Source of the DNA: Anagrus nilaparvatae | Lineage: Eukaryota; Arthropoda; Insecta; Hymenoptera; Mymaridae | NCBI GenBank assembly: GCA_022575985.1 | Contig: JAKSXM010000107.1 | Location: 3,348,001-3,412,000 of the forward strand | DNA length: 64,000 nucleotides | Reading direction: 5' to 3' | Part shown: piece after piece, positions 14,401 through 29,400 of the stretch | Layout: each line of letters opens with the position of its first letter | How positions within the stretch are numbered: position 1 is the stretch's first letter | Made by a program: the position numbers and the translations under genes | Notes under the pieces: model-generated | Database searches by the model: none | What the model saw: only the letters and a program-made list of their open reading frames with translations | What the model was told of the DNA's origin: nothing

Positions 14401-17400
14401 TTGACCCAAGAGATTAAGTTTTACCAAGAGGCGCTTTCGTTATTAAAAAAAGTAGAGCATTTCCGATCGACTTGCTTATAATATCTCTTATCTTTCCGAT
14501 AATTTACGGTGTATTGATTTTAGAATACAACGACAAACTATCTATTTACATCTCGAGGGACTGAAATGCAATCCATCGTTTCTATAAAACTGGTAAGGTT
14601 AATTATCCAATAGTTAATGATGCCGGAACGAGGAGGAGTTTTATTGATATCGAGAATTCCCAGGAGGAACTGTACAAAAAATTATAATTAATCAGATAGA
14701 AGGTGTTTATAAGATAATTAGTGCAAACTCATGAATTTAGATAACCTTCTGATTCATTTTCTGCAATAAAAAAAGTCATAAAAATTTTTCAATTTTGACT
14801 TAACGATAGTAATAATTTTTTATGCACAGCCTTGATTACAACTTTCCCATAAACTTTTTGTAATTAAGCAAAAGATCTAGTATTTGATCTCCTCAGCAGC
14901 AAAGCTTTAGTAACACGTATCTGACTCATGATGCATTTAATCAATTGCTAATGAACTCCTTTTGAAGCAGATTAAGTAACCGACTCTAGCTTTTGAATAG
15001 CGGGTGTATAAATAAAGGGATGAAGCTTATCAGCTGACGACCGTTATCGAACCCTAGTATTATTTCGTGATTCAAAGAGATATTTTGGGCTAACTGAAAA
15101 CAGGCAGATAGAGTCCTATCTAATTTTTTACAGACATGACGTTTTAATATGAAATAAATTTAAAATATTTTCCCTTCGTGTCTGACCTCAAAGCGAGCTG
15201 AGCGTTAATGAACTCTGCATGATGAAAACGCCTTTTTAGTGAATTCGTTAAATTTTTATAACCGCAAAAGAATGTGTCAGTAATTGTAATATAAATTCTT
15301 TGTCTTAAAATAAAATGATATTAAAATTTGAAATTTAACCAAATTTATCTCCAGTATTCCCAAACGTGTTTGAAAAATCATAAAAACATTCAAGGCGTGC
15401 AAGCTTTTTTTATTGAAGACAGAATAATATTTCAACATCAGACAGATTAGTTTTATTTTACTTCACAGAGTATTAAAAATAATCAAGTTACTTATAACGA
15501 CCTAAAGCTGTTTTTTTTAAACGACAAAAATTTTTTAACGATGCACTTTTTATAAATTGAGTTTCAGGTAATAAAAATATTCTTTTTTTCGAATGCTTAT
15601 ATTTTTTAAATATTCCAAATAATAAGATATTTTTCATTTTAATTTATTCATACTTGCGACAAGAATTTTTTTGCTAGGGAAGCTTTTATTGTGGCCTTTT
15701 TGTATTTCAAAGTCATTTAATACAGAGTCTTGACAAATAACAGTTTAGTATAAATGAGAAACAGTTTTAAAATATAATAAAAGTCTTTTTCATCTGAATT
15801 TTTTTTCTTTAATTTTACTTTTGTGCTTTTTCATGCACGTTCCATTTCATATTTTGTCCATTAATTTAATTTTCATAAAGTAGTTTGCAAGAAAAATGAT
15901 ACCTGTTAATGGTAAATTGATTTCTTAAAAAATGAAAAAAATAATAATTTTTTGGGTTTAGTTTTTTTTAGAAGCGCGTCGATCTTCATATCAAGTATTA
16001 AAATTAGTCTTATATTCTCTATTCTCTACTGCTTCAGGCACGTCAAACTAATATTTTTCGTTAATAATTTTTGAAAGCTTATTAAAAAAACAAAAATTTT
16101 CAATATTTTAACCAAAATAAGCTTTCGCGTCAATAATTCTGCAAACAATAGGGTCTGCAATATCATTTCAAAAAATAAAGTACACACGCATGCACACTCG
16201 AATATTATAAAGAAAAATTGGTATTCTAAAAAAAGACACGTGAAACCATCATCTCCCTAAAAAGTAAACAAAAAAAATACAATGCTGAAATTCCGACATC
16301 ATCATGTACGCAGAGAAAATTTTAATGAAAAAAGTCACTCTGCAAAATGTATGGGATTTCAAATTTCTTTTTGTTTTCATTACTCTTTTAATATTCAAGG
16401 TGTTTTTATTTGTTAAAAAGTATTATTATTATTATGAAATTTTTTTTTATTAAATAAATAAATGATAAATTTAGTTATTAGCAAACAGAATCAGAGCTAA
16501 AATGTTGAATAAACTGAAAAAATAAAATCGATTACTTTGTGCAGTTTATTTACACGGATTAAAACTCGCGAGTAAAAGAATTATAAAGCTTTGAGCTTTT
16601 ACATTAATTATTTGCGGTTCAGTTATTTAAATTATTAATCATTTTACGTATTTAGTAACCAACAGGTTATTTCACACAGGTCCTAACTCAAAAATATTAC
16701 CCACACTGTAAAAAGTAACTTTCTTAGATTTACAAAAAAAATAGAATTTTTTCGAAAAATTAGTAAATTTTCAAAAATTTTTGTAAATATTCGATAAAAA
16801 TCGTAAATTAACTAAATTTAGTATAATAACAAAAAATTCGATAATTCGCGATTTTTTTTTGTGAATTTACGAAAAAAATGTAATTTACAATTTTTGTAAA
16901 TTTTCGAAAAAAAATGGTAAATTATCAATTTTTCTTGCGGATTCACAAAAAAAAATCGAGGATACTCGAATTTTTTGTTAATATACTAAATTTAGTAAAT
17001 TTACGATTTTTTTCGAATATTTACACATTTTTTTGAAAATTTACTAATTTTTCGAAATGTTCTAATTTTTTTGTTAATATAAGAATGTTACTTTTTACAG
17101 TGCATGCATCAAAATATTTGAGCGATATAAAAATATCAAAACTTTTTCCAAAAAGTTATAAAAGATTCTTCATATTTTTATACGCAGATAACTTGAAATG
17201 TTAAATATTTATTGGAGAATACAGGAAGGATCAAGAAAACTTATGAAAGGGTTTCAGTGTACAGAGAAATGTTGATTGTTATATAACTTTTTTTTTACTA
17301 TTTCAAATGCCTTTGGCACTCTTTTTTCTTCGACTATACTTTTCTTCGTTTTATATCCTGAAAGCCTCTTTCTGTATTTTACTTTTCGTTATCCTGCAGG

Positions 17401-20400
17401 GCATTTTATGCAAACATGTTAAACTTTTTATGTATCTTAAGTGAAAAAAGAGGGTGTGAAAGTTGAATAAAAATATTTTTTATTGAATTATGCAGAAAGA
17501 ATTATATCGTTCATTCAATTATAAACCCTTCGTGCAGTACTTGTCAATTTAACTTTTGAACTTATTGAGATTGCTTTATTTTAAAATGCAAATTCATCCA
17601 ATGGTAATAAATAAATTTCAAAACATTTTAATCTTTTTACCCAAGCTAGATTTATCGTTAATTTATTGAGATATCAACCCCATGCGTGTATGTTAAAATT
17701 TATGAAAATTTAATTCTCGTTAAAAAAAAGATTTTATGTTTAGTTTAAACTAAAAAGGGGTGTGATTGAGAGCACTTCTGATCTGAAGCTAATTTACTGA
17801 TTAATTTATTCAAAATGATAGCAACTTATTTTTTTAATTAAAGAGTAAAATTTTAAATATTTCAGCCACATCAGCCACACAAAACAGCCCTCATGTATAT
17901 AAATATTTATGATAATAACTTTGAACATTTAGTTTCCGGCAGATACGTGCGCGACGAAATTCACGTTTATATCAGCTCTTGATGCACTTGAAAAGAGAAC
18001 AATGCATTTTGCAACACACTCGAGATGTTATTTGAGCTTCAAGACGCTTCTAAAGTCACTCTTTTGCTATTTCTATTTCCTTCTCCTGTATTTTCGTTTT
18101 GATGGGATGAAATTTATATGTTATGAATAAGGAGGAAAAAGGTTGAGGTTTTCATTTACGTATGCATTGTTTTAAAGAGCGATACTTTACTATAACGGTT
18201 GAAATGATTTGCAAAAAGAAATTCAATTTAAATAAATGCGCCTGATTTTATTTTAGTTAATTGAAAAATATTTTCTATTATTTACTATATTTTAGAAAGG
18301 GGCTGTTTTTAGCAACCTAGAAGTGAAAAGTTTTATTTCGGTTTTTTGGGTCACTGTTTAGGATATTTTTTGGAATGTTCACGAATCTTGACAAAACTTA
18401 GTCCTCTACACAGGTTCTGTGTAAAAAAATGATTTGGAAATTCTTAATTTTAATAATATCCCACGTTTTTTGGGTCACTAATAACAGATTTTGAAAATTC
18501 TCTAAACATTTTCATATAATTTTCAACAAGGTTTATTTTCACCTATTTTATTTTACTTTCATCTCATGAAACTCCCAAAATTTTCAATTACTAGTCATTT
18601 TCACGTAATTATAGCGGGCTAAATTTTCTAGTGGTTTCTCTTGGAAAAGTATCCTAAAAAGAGTTGAATATTTATTAAAAAACTTGAAAAAACAAAAAGA
18701 TCTCACATTACCCTAGAATACAATAAACGTGAAAATTCGAATTTCGAAGGAAGTAGAAATTCGGTTAAATACGAGTCCTATACAAACAAATTGTATGTAA
18801 TTACATTTTGACAAAGGCAAACTTGATATCCCTCGCCCTATCTCTTTCTACAATATTACAAAGTCAGTTTACACAGATTTTCTTTGTCAATACAGTCTTT
18901 CTGTCTCTTCATTTTGGTCATTTACAATAATAAATACGTATTATGTACCGGAAGTTGGCTCTAAATTTAATACACGAGTATCTACGTAATTGGCAATGAG
19001 TTATATTGCATTTTATGTTTATTGTAACGATTAATTTTATTTTGATTTAGTATTTTATTATGGAAATTTATTTTATTAAAATTGGTAACGTAACCAACGG
19101 AAATTAGTCTCTTATTCGTCGCGAATATTAAATAATTTTCAAATTTTAAACGCATACAGTACTTATTTCTTGTCAATTATGTTATTGTACAACTTTTTTA
19201 CACTAACATAACAAAAAAACTATTTTTTATGAATTATCGAGGCAATCGTTAAAACGATTTATAAAATAAATTTTTTATTAAACAATTTTTCTCTCGAGTC
19301 TATCTTAACTTTCTACATAATTCATCTCATATCTAAAACTTTCCTTTTTTTGTGTGTTTTTCTTTACATCCTTATCTTTTTTCGCATCGTCAAATATTGG
19401 TATATAAAAGAAAAAATGTACCGCATTACTTAACGTCAGCCCCTTAGATTTTTGTATCAAAAATTTCTTATCTCACTTTATCATAGATCAAACCGTTGAA
19501 AAGAGCATTGAATAAAAAAGTAACTGACTTTTATGTTATTTTAAAACAAGAAAATTGAATTACTCAAAATGACCAATTCTTACAAGCTCGGGTGTAAAAT
19601 GATAATAAAACTTTCTTTCCGTTTGTGCGACTGATACGAGATATTTAATTCTTTAGGGAATTTATGACAAGTAACGATTTTATGAGCGGCGAACTTGAGT
19701 GAATTTTATAGTGGCTTTTATCTATTATTCTCAAGGTTTATTTTACACTTACTTTTTTGCTAATTTTTTTATTATCTAGCATTGTGTACATTAGCCTGGA
19801 AAGTAATTCAAAAATTGAAAAAAGAATAGAATAGAAACTGAAACCACATCTCTTTATAAATAAAAAAATTTATACTCGCCTCAGAGCCTTGCAAATGTGT
19901 CGACTGTAAATTAGCACAAAAAAAAACGAATTTCGACCTTGACGTTCTTTGCTCATGCATGTAAGCATAGAAACAGTAGCGAGAGTATCTTCTTTTTTTT
20001 GGACTTTTTATATTTCTCTCGCACCTCTTTTATTCTTTTTATCAAAAAAAGACTGATGATTCTTTGAGACGTGTTTTTCTTTATATTCTTAACAGTGTTT
20101 TTTGAAGAAAAAAAAGTATTTTTTTGATATGCACTGTCATTGATATTTTTTATATTAAATTTCGTATTGCATGTCCAAAAAAATGCTGAGTGAATAAAAA
20201 TTATCAAAGATTTTTAATAAAATGACTCACATAATTAGAAATTTTAAAAATATGACCAAACTTGTTGGAAATTATTTATCGTAGCTAAAAGTTACAAAAT
20301 TTTAACCCCTTCTGAATCTCTAATATTAAAATTTGCATAAACGATTATACCCTTTTCATAAAGGCACTATCTTTTGGCTGTGTAATAAATTTTAAAAAAT

Positions 20401-23400
20401 TCTTATAGATTATTCATGTCCAGTAGCCAAAGGTAATAAAAATATAAATTACATTTTTTTGTTTATAGTAATAAATTTTTTTTAAATCTAATTATTTTTT
20501 ATAAAATATCAATAAAAATAAAATTTTTAATTTTGTGGTCATAATATGTTAAATTATTGCCTTTTTGTTGTGATTATTTTTATTTTTATTTTATTCATGA
20601 GAGATAACCACAGTTTTATGACTTATTTATACATTTTTTTTGTCATATTCTTTCTCTGTAATTTCTACAATACCAAAAAAGTAAATAAAAATTTTTTTAA
20701 ATCTTAGTATCCTGCTTAAATTTTAGGAGAGTTTGGGGTATTTTGGTGCTTTCACATTGGATACTTGAAATTTTTTACGTTTAAAAATATGAAATAAATA
20801 AATTAAATTAAGAATAAAAATTCTGGGAGTGAAAAAATTTTGTTAATCAAAACTTATTAAAATTAAATACTTTAAAACAAAGACAATAAACTATAAATAA
20901 CAACTCGTTAAATCTAATCGTTAAAGTTTGAGTTTAGTGACAAAATTTTGCAATAATCCTGATAATAATACAAGTTTTTATGAAGCACCAGAGAGAGAAT
21001 GAAACAAATAATCATGCACCTAGAGGGCTCAACACGAGAAACTATTTTCTCTGCAAAATGACTTGCATTCGTGCTCTGGATTAACAATTAAATTCTACTA
21101 CGGATATTATTTACGATTTGCTTGTACTTCTCTGCATCCTATAAAATTTATCCGGTGCCTTAGGGCTGGGTTAATTGAAATTATGTATCAACAACCACGA
21201 AAACTATGGCATACCTAATTTATTATTTTTTTAATTTAAATCTCACGTACACTCAGATTAAATTCTTGAAATTAAAATTACCTAATTTATCATGAAACGA
21301 CTGTCAAAAAAATTATTACATATTTGAAGAATTATATCACGACTTCCTGTATGTAATTTATTATCTAAACACAAGTCTTGAAAAAAATTTTTAAATATTT
21401 AGATAATCATTTTTTTTATTCTCTAAACAATGACATACATAATTAAAACAATAAAAAGGTCAAAGAACGTCTATGTAAACCAGAAAACACATAGTTATAT
21501 GCATGCATCTTAAAAAAATTGCTGGTATTTGCCAGCTGCCATTAAAAAACACACACTCAGACAATCACATTATGAATGCCCAGAAAATGAAATAAAGTGG
21601 GGATTTTGTAGTGTTGTAGTACAAGAGAGAAAGAAAGTTCGCGTGGGCCGTTTTTTATGTTGTATATTCTCTCTTTTTATATTTTTATTCGAAAAAACTC
21701 TCTCAGTTTCTCTTTGCTCTTTGTAGCAATCGGAGAGTCACTCCTTTAGTATTTTTTAGTGCATTTATGTGGTTTTTGTTCGAGAAAATATTTTTGTGCA
21801 TTTTTTGGTGTTTCGGTATAGAAAACAGTGAATAGAATTTGGTTTTTTGCTAAAAAATTGAATAATAAAAAAAATATCGTGAAAGGAAAAAATGAATATG
21901 CGGCCTTGCATTAGTGGTCTTGCAGTAAGCGAAGTAACAGAAACCGTAACCGGTGTCGTGAGATAGTTGACCTTGCTAATAAGGTCCGTAAAAGAATTTT
22001 ATAATTACTTGGATATCAAAAGGTAAACTGCATGTGCCTACAAATGGTTCAGTGCATTAGAGACGAGACATTGCCGGTAAGCGAATGTGGTTCATCAGGA
22101 TTACGTCCGGCAGTGCCACAAGATAATTCAAACAACATGACGATATCGTATTATAATGAGAAAAATCCTTATAATTATCATTATCTTCATAATTATCCGG
22201 GATTGAAGTTACTCGATCAAGAAAAAAAGTTATCCTTTAGTCAAAATCGTAATATACGTAAGTTTGCCAAAAGAAGAAGAACTTTAGCGACATTGAGTGC
22301 AATTGTGGGGAAAATTGGTAAAAATGCCGCTAATTTACAATTGAATACGTCAAATGGTATAAAATCCTCGTTGTTCAAAGTTCAGTACAAGAGATTGAAC
22401 GAGGAATTTAATGACGATTCGATAACAGCAAGTAAGAGTCAAAAACAACGTCAAAATCAGCAAAAGAAACAAAAAATGTTGGATTTGAAAAATTTAAAAT
22501 CACAGCAAACGACATACAACATGTCATACTGTTGCTGTAGATGTGGTCACGCTCAAAAATTCAAAGTAAGTTGACGTTCATTAAAAAATATAAATTTTTT
22601 GAATTTTTATCTAAGGAATTCCTCTCAAGGTGTATTTACACGTACACACTAAGACAAATGTAACGATATCACCGGAAGTCTCTCTGAAAAATACCGGCTT
22701 TTTATGCATTTTATTGCAGTTTGTACAAGGTAACTTTAATGTGCCCTTCTCTCATCTTTAATTCGCTAAAGTTAAAACGGTCTTTTTGCATATTTTATGA
22801 ACACAAGATAAATTTGCGCAGAAACTAATTTATACCACGTAAAGCTTTTTGATATTACTTTGATAAATTATTATAAAAGAGCATTAAAAAAAAAAAAAGG
22901 AAAAATAAGTTTAATATATTGGCGCGCGCGACTTGTCCCGATATGAGAGATGATGCAGAAATGAGAAGGTGGGGAGTAAGAGAGGGTTTGTCCGTGGGAT
23001 CGAACGAGCGCATTCCTTAAGTTCGCGTACTCGTTACTTGTATGTATCGAAGAAAGATGCCATTTTTACTGTTGCAAAAAATAAGAGAATTTTTTTTTAA
23101 ACAGAGTTGTTACTTTATTTTACTGACTTATTGTTGAGAAATGTTTATTTTATTTATTTTTACTTTTAGTTTTTGACACTTTTTATTGTTTTTTAAAAGA
23201 AAATAATTTCATGTAATTATAAATAATTGATCATTGCATTTATGTAACGTTTAATATTGCAAAATACTTTTTTAAATTAAAATTCCTCAAAACAAAGCTA
23301 AAATTTTAAAATTTGACCAATTTACGATTAAAAACATGCAAGTATTGCTTAATATTAAACCTCATAGCATGTAATTACGATTTCTTATCTCAAAAGATTC

Positions 23401-26400
23401 AATCCTTAAACTCTCACTTTTACTGATCCTTCAAGGAATTTAAAAAAAAAAATGTATAAATTAATTTTTTAAAATGATTATCGGTGAGAAAAATAAATGC
23501 ACGCAAAAAGATGATGCAGAATTTACAAAACCCGCCAGACATTGGAATTCGCATGAAATTTTTATGCACTTACGTCTTCTTGCATGCGGATGTTTTTTTA
23601 CGAACTTTTTTAAGTATTCACCCTTGAATCAGTCGATAGTGCATCAGGAAGATATTCCGTGACCCTTTGCCTTTTCTAAAAAGAATTTTTAACGATGAGA
23701 AAAACTAAAATATTCAACTTATTATATTTTCAAAAAAATACCAGAATTTATGAAATTTTTCTATGACTAAAAATCTGATCTTATAAAAAAATGGATAATT
23801 GGTAAGTTTACCCTAGAGAACATGCACTTGTTGTATGTAAAACTAAAGAATTTAAAATACTTTCTGATTCTTAAACGATTTCTCTCTATTTTACATTCAC
23901 CAGAATATTAATTTCATTTTCTCGTTCTGTAATATTAAATACAGCCAATATCAAATAAATCATAAAAATATTAAATATTTTCACGTATATTCGTGATGTT
24001 TTAAAAATATTTTCACGTGGTTAACAAATCATTATTTTTCAATATTATTTTTATAACTATTTGAATAACTACGAGTTAATTTTACCTTATCAAAATTACC
24101 TGTTAAATTTATTTTTATCTTATCAACCTGTTTGAGAATGCAATACTATCGCTTTATTTTTTTACTTAGCACAGCTAAGTATTATGTGTCGTTCTAGTGA
24201 ATTCATCACTTGAATTTCCTTTGTTAATCTATTTATTCGCAGTGCATGCACATGAGATTTATAAGAGCAAGGTTTGAGTGATTAAGAGATTAGCTGAGAA
24301 GTCGCAGCTGAGACCTAAGGAAACGAATTTCTCTATAAATTATTTTGTGTGTCAGTTTTCAAAGTAATTCAGCATGCGAAAATTTATAAGAAAATATTTT
24401 AAAAATAATACGTTATTAAAATTTTGCAAGTGTACGTGAGTGTCTTTTATATTTTTAACAAAAAATTTTAAAATGTCATTTTTCAAAAAAAAGGATTTAA
24501 TTTATCGTTTTCAAAACCATTAAAATAAAATTTTTTAGCAAATTAGCCTTTGTTTCGAAGTTATTTGCCTCATAGAACAGCTAATTTGAAAAGATAAATT
24601 AAAGAAACTCATAAATTTAATAACGATAGATAGATCGAAAAAAACCAATAAATAAATTTAAGTGCCAAAAAAATATTTTTTACCGATAAAAAAAGAAAGA
24701 AAAAAAAAGTATCTTGTTCACGTAGGCGTGTGTTGCCTTTTTTTAGTGTATAACACACTTTAATATTATAATATCAATTTGAAGATCGATCTATAGTTGG
24801 CTACTGCCGATGTTGATCTTTGGTATTCGCCGGCGGCGATAATCCAACGTTATAAGTTACGCAATAGTTTAGCACACATACTAAACGGAAATTTCGTGTG
24901 TACTTAGTATGGCTGTGTTATGTTTTGAACTTTTGAAGGTATTTTCTAAAAATTCATAGAAAAAAAATAAATTATATGATGATGAGTTAAGTTGAAAATA
25001 ATTTTTATGTTTGTCATTTGGAGGAAGGCCCGAAGAAATACACAAATCAGTTCCTGTAATTCAAAAATTAACGTATTTGGAGCTAATTTAATACCATAGC
25101 AACTGTTTTACTACTTTTTAACAGGAATGTGAGTCTTTCTAAAGAATGGCTAAAAATACCCTAAAATATAGGCTAGTTTTTGAGGCCGATAATTTTGAAT
25201 ATCAAATAATACATAATTAGAACGAGTTTACAAAATTGTCCAGATCATTTACATACATTGAATGGAGTCAATTTTGAAATATTTTTAAAAGAAAATATTT
25301 TTCACGCATTAAAATAAGTATTTGGTAGCAAATATAAGCAAATTTGGAGCAAATCCACAAAAAAACTTAAAGCAAGAAAATAGCTGCCAAAAATACAGAA
25401 TCGAACCTGGAAAAATAAAAATGGATGAAAATGTGGGTGAAATAGTATATTAAATATCAAGTCCGCAAAATTTTTGATTTAAAATTTTTATTCATTATTT
25501 TTTAATATTTTACATCCAGTAAAACTAAAAACATTCTGAAAACTTAAAAATAAAAATTTCAATCATATAAATGGTCTAAAATCTCGACAAATAATTTCTC
25601 TTATTAACAATAAGTAATGCAAAACTTCATAAACATAGGCAATAACTGATGCACATGTGCCAGTGACCATTATAATTTTAAGCAAGTAAATTAAAGCAGT
25701 GTCATCTTCTTCTTGATGAACAATTTTCTTCTTTTCTGTATCATCTCTAACCCATTTCTTATCTAATCCTGTCTCGGATACTCGATCTACAATTTTTGAA
25801 TATTTTATTAGGTAAGGTGAATTATTTTCAAACAGTAACGCTAAAATATATCCTGGAAAGTTTGTATCTATAATTATATATTTTTTTGAATGATCGCTTC
25901 TCTTTTCTAGCAATGCCCCTACTATTACGCTACTAGTTATTCTTATAGAATTTTCAAATTCTGATATGTCATCAAAAATATTACATTTTTTAATATTATG
26001 TAAAATTTTTTTCAAATTTTCATCGACATAATTGCTTTTGAAAAACATTTTTTTCGCTCTCATATCCATTGGACTGTAAACGGTTATGTTTTTTTCAAGC
26101 ACCTCTTCAAAGTTGTAAATCAATGGCCTTTCAATAGTGACGTATTTTGATTTTGCTACTTCTAAAACTAAATCAGAAACGAAAAAAATTAAAAAACCAA
26201 CAATCGTAAAATAGAGAATTTTCGACTGTAAAGATTTGTGTTTGATCTTAGCTGCAGATCCTAAAATTAATTGAAAAACTAACAATGTTGACCAATCTTC
26301 ATGTAATAGCTTCCACCTTTTCAAAACAATAGCAGAAATAATAAGAATAAATGTGATTCCCAAGAAACAATAAATATCAGCAGCAAACTCAAACTTCTTG

Positions 26401-29400
26401 ATCTGATTTACTGGTACGATTGCTACAATTTTTTCAATATTCAATAACTTCGAATTTTTGTAATGTTTTATTTGGTGAACGAAATTGTAAGACAGAAACA
26501 AGCTTAAATTATTTTGTTTTATTAAGTCATAATGAGGTACTGTACTGGGAGTGTATGGCATAATTTCAGTTGATGAATTTACTGTTTTCTCAAAATATTT
26601 ATACCCTGTGTAAAGATTATTCCATTTATCTTTGTTAGCCGTTCCTAATTCACTTGCATAGCATTCAGGCCAACAATTACTTGAAACACCTACTTTTAAC
26701 TTGAAACCATTAATATTTTTCAGTTTATCAGGAAACAATTCAATGTTAGAGTTTCGGAATTCAGTAATCTCAGTAGAACCAAAATAAGGATTGTGAATGA
26801 CAATCTTGATTTCTCCCTTATCATCTATCAATGCGACTGTAAAATCAAGGATATTGAGCTCCCAAGCGAGTGATACAATTTTTCTTATATCTTTGTTAGA
26901 ATATGCGTTCGCGTTCAAAATTAATAAATATTTAGGTCTAGACATGTAAAATGTTGATGTATCAATAAGATTAAATATTTTTGCAAGTTCTTCAAAAACA
27001 ATTTTTCCAGATCTTATTGAGTTATCGAAACCCAGGAAAATTAAATGCAAAGTAGAAGAAATTTTATGGTTGTACATTAAAGATTGACTTGCTTCAATCT
27101 TTTCTAAATCTGAAGCATATTCTTTGCCAATAATCGTTACTGGTACCTGTTTCATTAATTCGTACAAAACAATTTGAGTTTTCGAGCTAGCATTTCTTGA
27201 AGTATGCGGTGCATAAGCTGTTACATGATGAGGATTAAGTTCTTGAAGTACATGTTGCACAAACAAATCAACATTTGAAATTGAAAAGACAAAATTTAAT
27301 TTTTGAATTAAAATTATGAAAATAAAAATTAATTTCATTTTAGAAAACTGCTAATAATTATTAATATCTTAAAAAAGAAAATTTAGTTAATAACATAAGG
27401 ACGTACTTTAATATCAATACTTTACTGAAAAATTATTCATTGTTGCTAGCAAAATTTCTATGGCAACAGAAAATTATAAGCAATTTAAAAATTATTTAAA
27501 ATAAGAGCCATTATTTGACATTGAAAAATTATTTTTTGCTATGGAAATTCAGGCAAAACATTATCACTAAATCGTTATATTTACAAAAAAATTTGCTTAA
27601 TATGTCACGTACTATGTTTTTTTATGTTTATTTTTCTAATAAAAAGTAATAATTAGTAGAGTATATTAGTGCTGTAACCTTGAAAGAGTTCAATTTAAAA
27701 TAATTTATGAGGAATAGTCAGGGGTATAGTAAAAGGTTGAAATAAATTGGTTTTATTGATTTAAAAAAATTATCAATTTCCACCTAATGTATCTGGAAAT
27801 CCACGACAACTGGGCCCAATTTATATTTGAACGACGTCACTTAAGATCTAAACTTAATGAGATTGGATTTAAATAATATTCAAACTGAAGGTTATTTTGT
27901 TTCATATGAAAAAAATATTTCTTACTATCTAAAGCAAAAAGTTGGGATTAAATCATTACACATTGAAAAAAAAATCTGAAAAAACCAACAAAAACCACAC
28001 GTGCCTTTACGCTTTCTATTCCATTAATAACACATAAATCGATTATCCAAAGCTAACTTATTTCTTCTACATGCATAATCAAATATTTATTTTTTTTTCA
28101 AGTTTCTTTATTATTCTAAAGGTACAAAATTTTTTTCCTACTCAAAAGAAACTAAATTAAAATTTAATATAAAATAAATTTCAAAGCTTTTTTTCTGTAC
28201 TAGTAAATGAAATAAAAATGATGAATAGTAAGTTAATCGGATATCGAATTTAATGTTAAGTGTATGACAATACCCTCCCTTTTCTCAACTCCACCTTTTC
28301 ATGCTGTATCTAAGAAAAAAAGCATTTTTGTAATAAACTAAGAGAAGTTCATCGTATGTGTACCTTAAAAGGACCTTTTTTTTAAACATAAAAACTTTTC
28401 TTTATGTTTTGTCAGTATGGCACTTCTTCGACACCGCAAATCATATAAAATATAAAAAGCCTGAAGGAGAAAAAAATCTACAGCTGGTATAATAATATAG
28501 TCGTAAAAAAAAATATTTTTAGGGTCTGAAAGAGAGAATCATGCTGTTTTTTTTTTTTTTTATAAAAATGCATATAACAAGAAAATCTTAAGCAATGAGC
28601 ATGAGATAATAATTGGCATTACAAAAAGAAAAAGTTTATATTGTCCTCGCCAAGAGAAGTCCTCATCTTTTGTGAATTTAATAATACAGATAGACTTCTT
28701 TGAAAAAATAATACTTGAAAAAGATTCGTTTTTAGAACTCTTGGTATTCAATTGCATACAAACAGCAGGTATAACAATTATTTGTTTTGAATTATTATTT
28801 CCTTACGTTTTTGCATAAAACTAAAATTTAATAGTTTATTTTTCCAAGTATAATTTTTGATAAATGAAATTTTTATAGATTTTTTTAGTTGCATTGTTTG
28901 GGTATAATAAATCTTCGTTTTTTATTGTGTTCAGCAATTGAATTATTAATGATTTTTTTAGAATTTTTTACTCAAACAAATTAATGTAATTAAGTCAATA
29001 AATATTTGAATAAAGCAATTACATAATCATTAAACACACGAAAATAAAACCCGTTCAAAAAAATCTGACTCATCAATCATAAAAAATTTCAGTTTGTCTA
29101 CTTAAAATTCCACAACTATTTTTCGATACGCTTTAAATAATCTCCGATAATAAAAATTCCGTGGATAATTTTTTTTAAACTAAAAGGATTCTCTCGAGAG
29201 ATAAAATCAGTATTTACAATATAATAACCTGCAGCTGTCTTATCAGCTCACCACGTGACTCTTATAGTTAACGGAGATTTTTGTGAATTTAGGTTAAAGA
29301 GTCAAATAGATTTTAATAAAAGCTCTTGCGTTAAAATCATCTTAACGAACTTTTTGGTTTAAGTGCATAGTAATTAAAATTAGAAAATGAACTTGCAAAC

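Noticed and set aside
27958..27985. TACACATTGAAAAAAAA resembling the CACTGAAAA end
   Set aside because: The core is changed and no matching right end was found.
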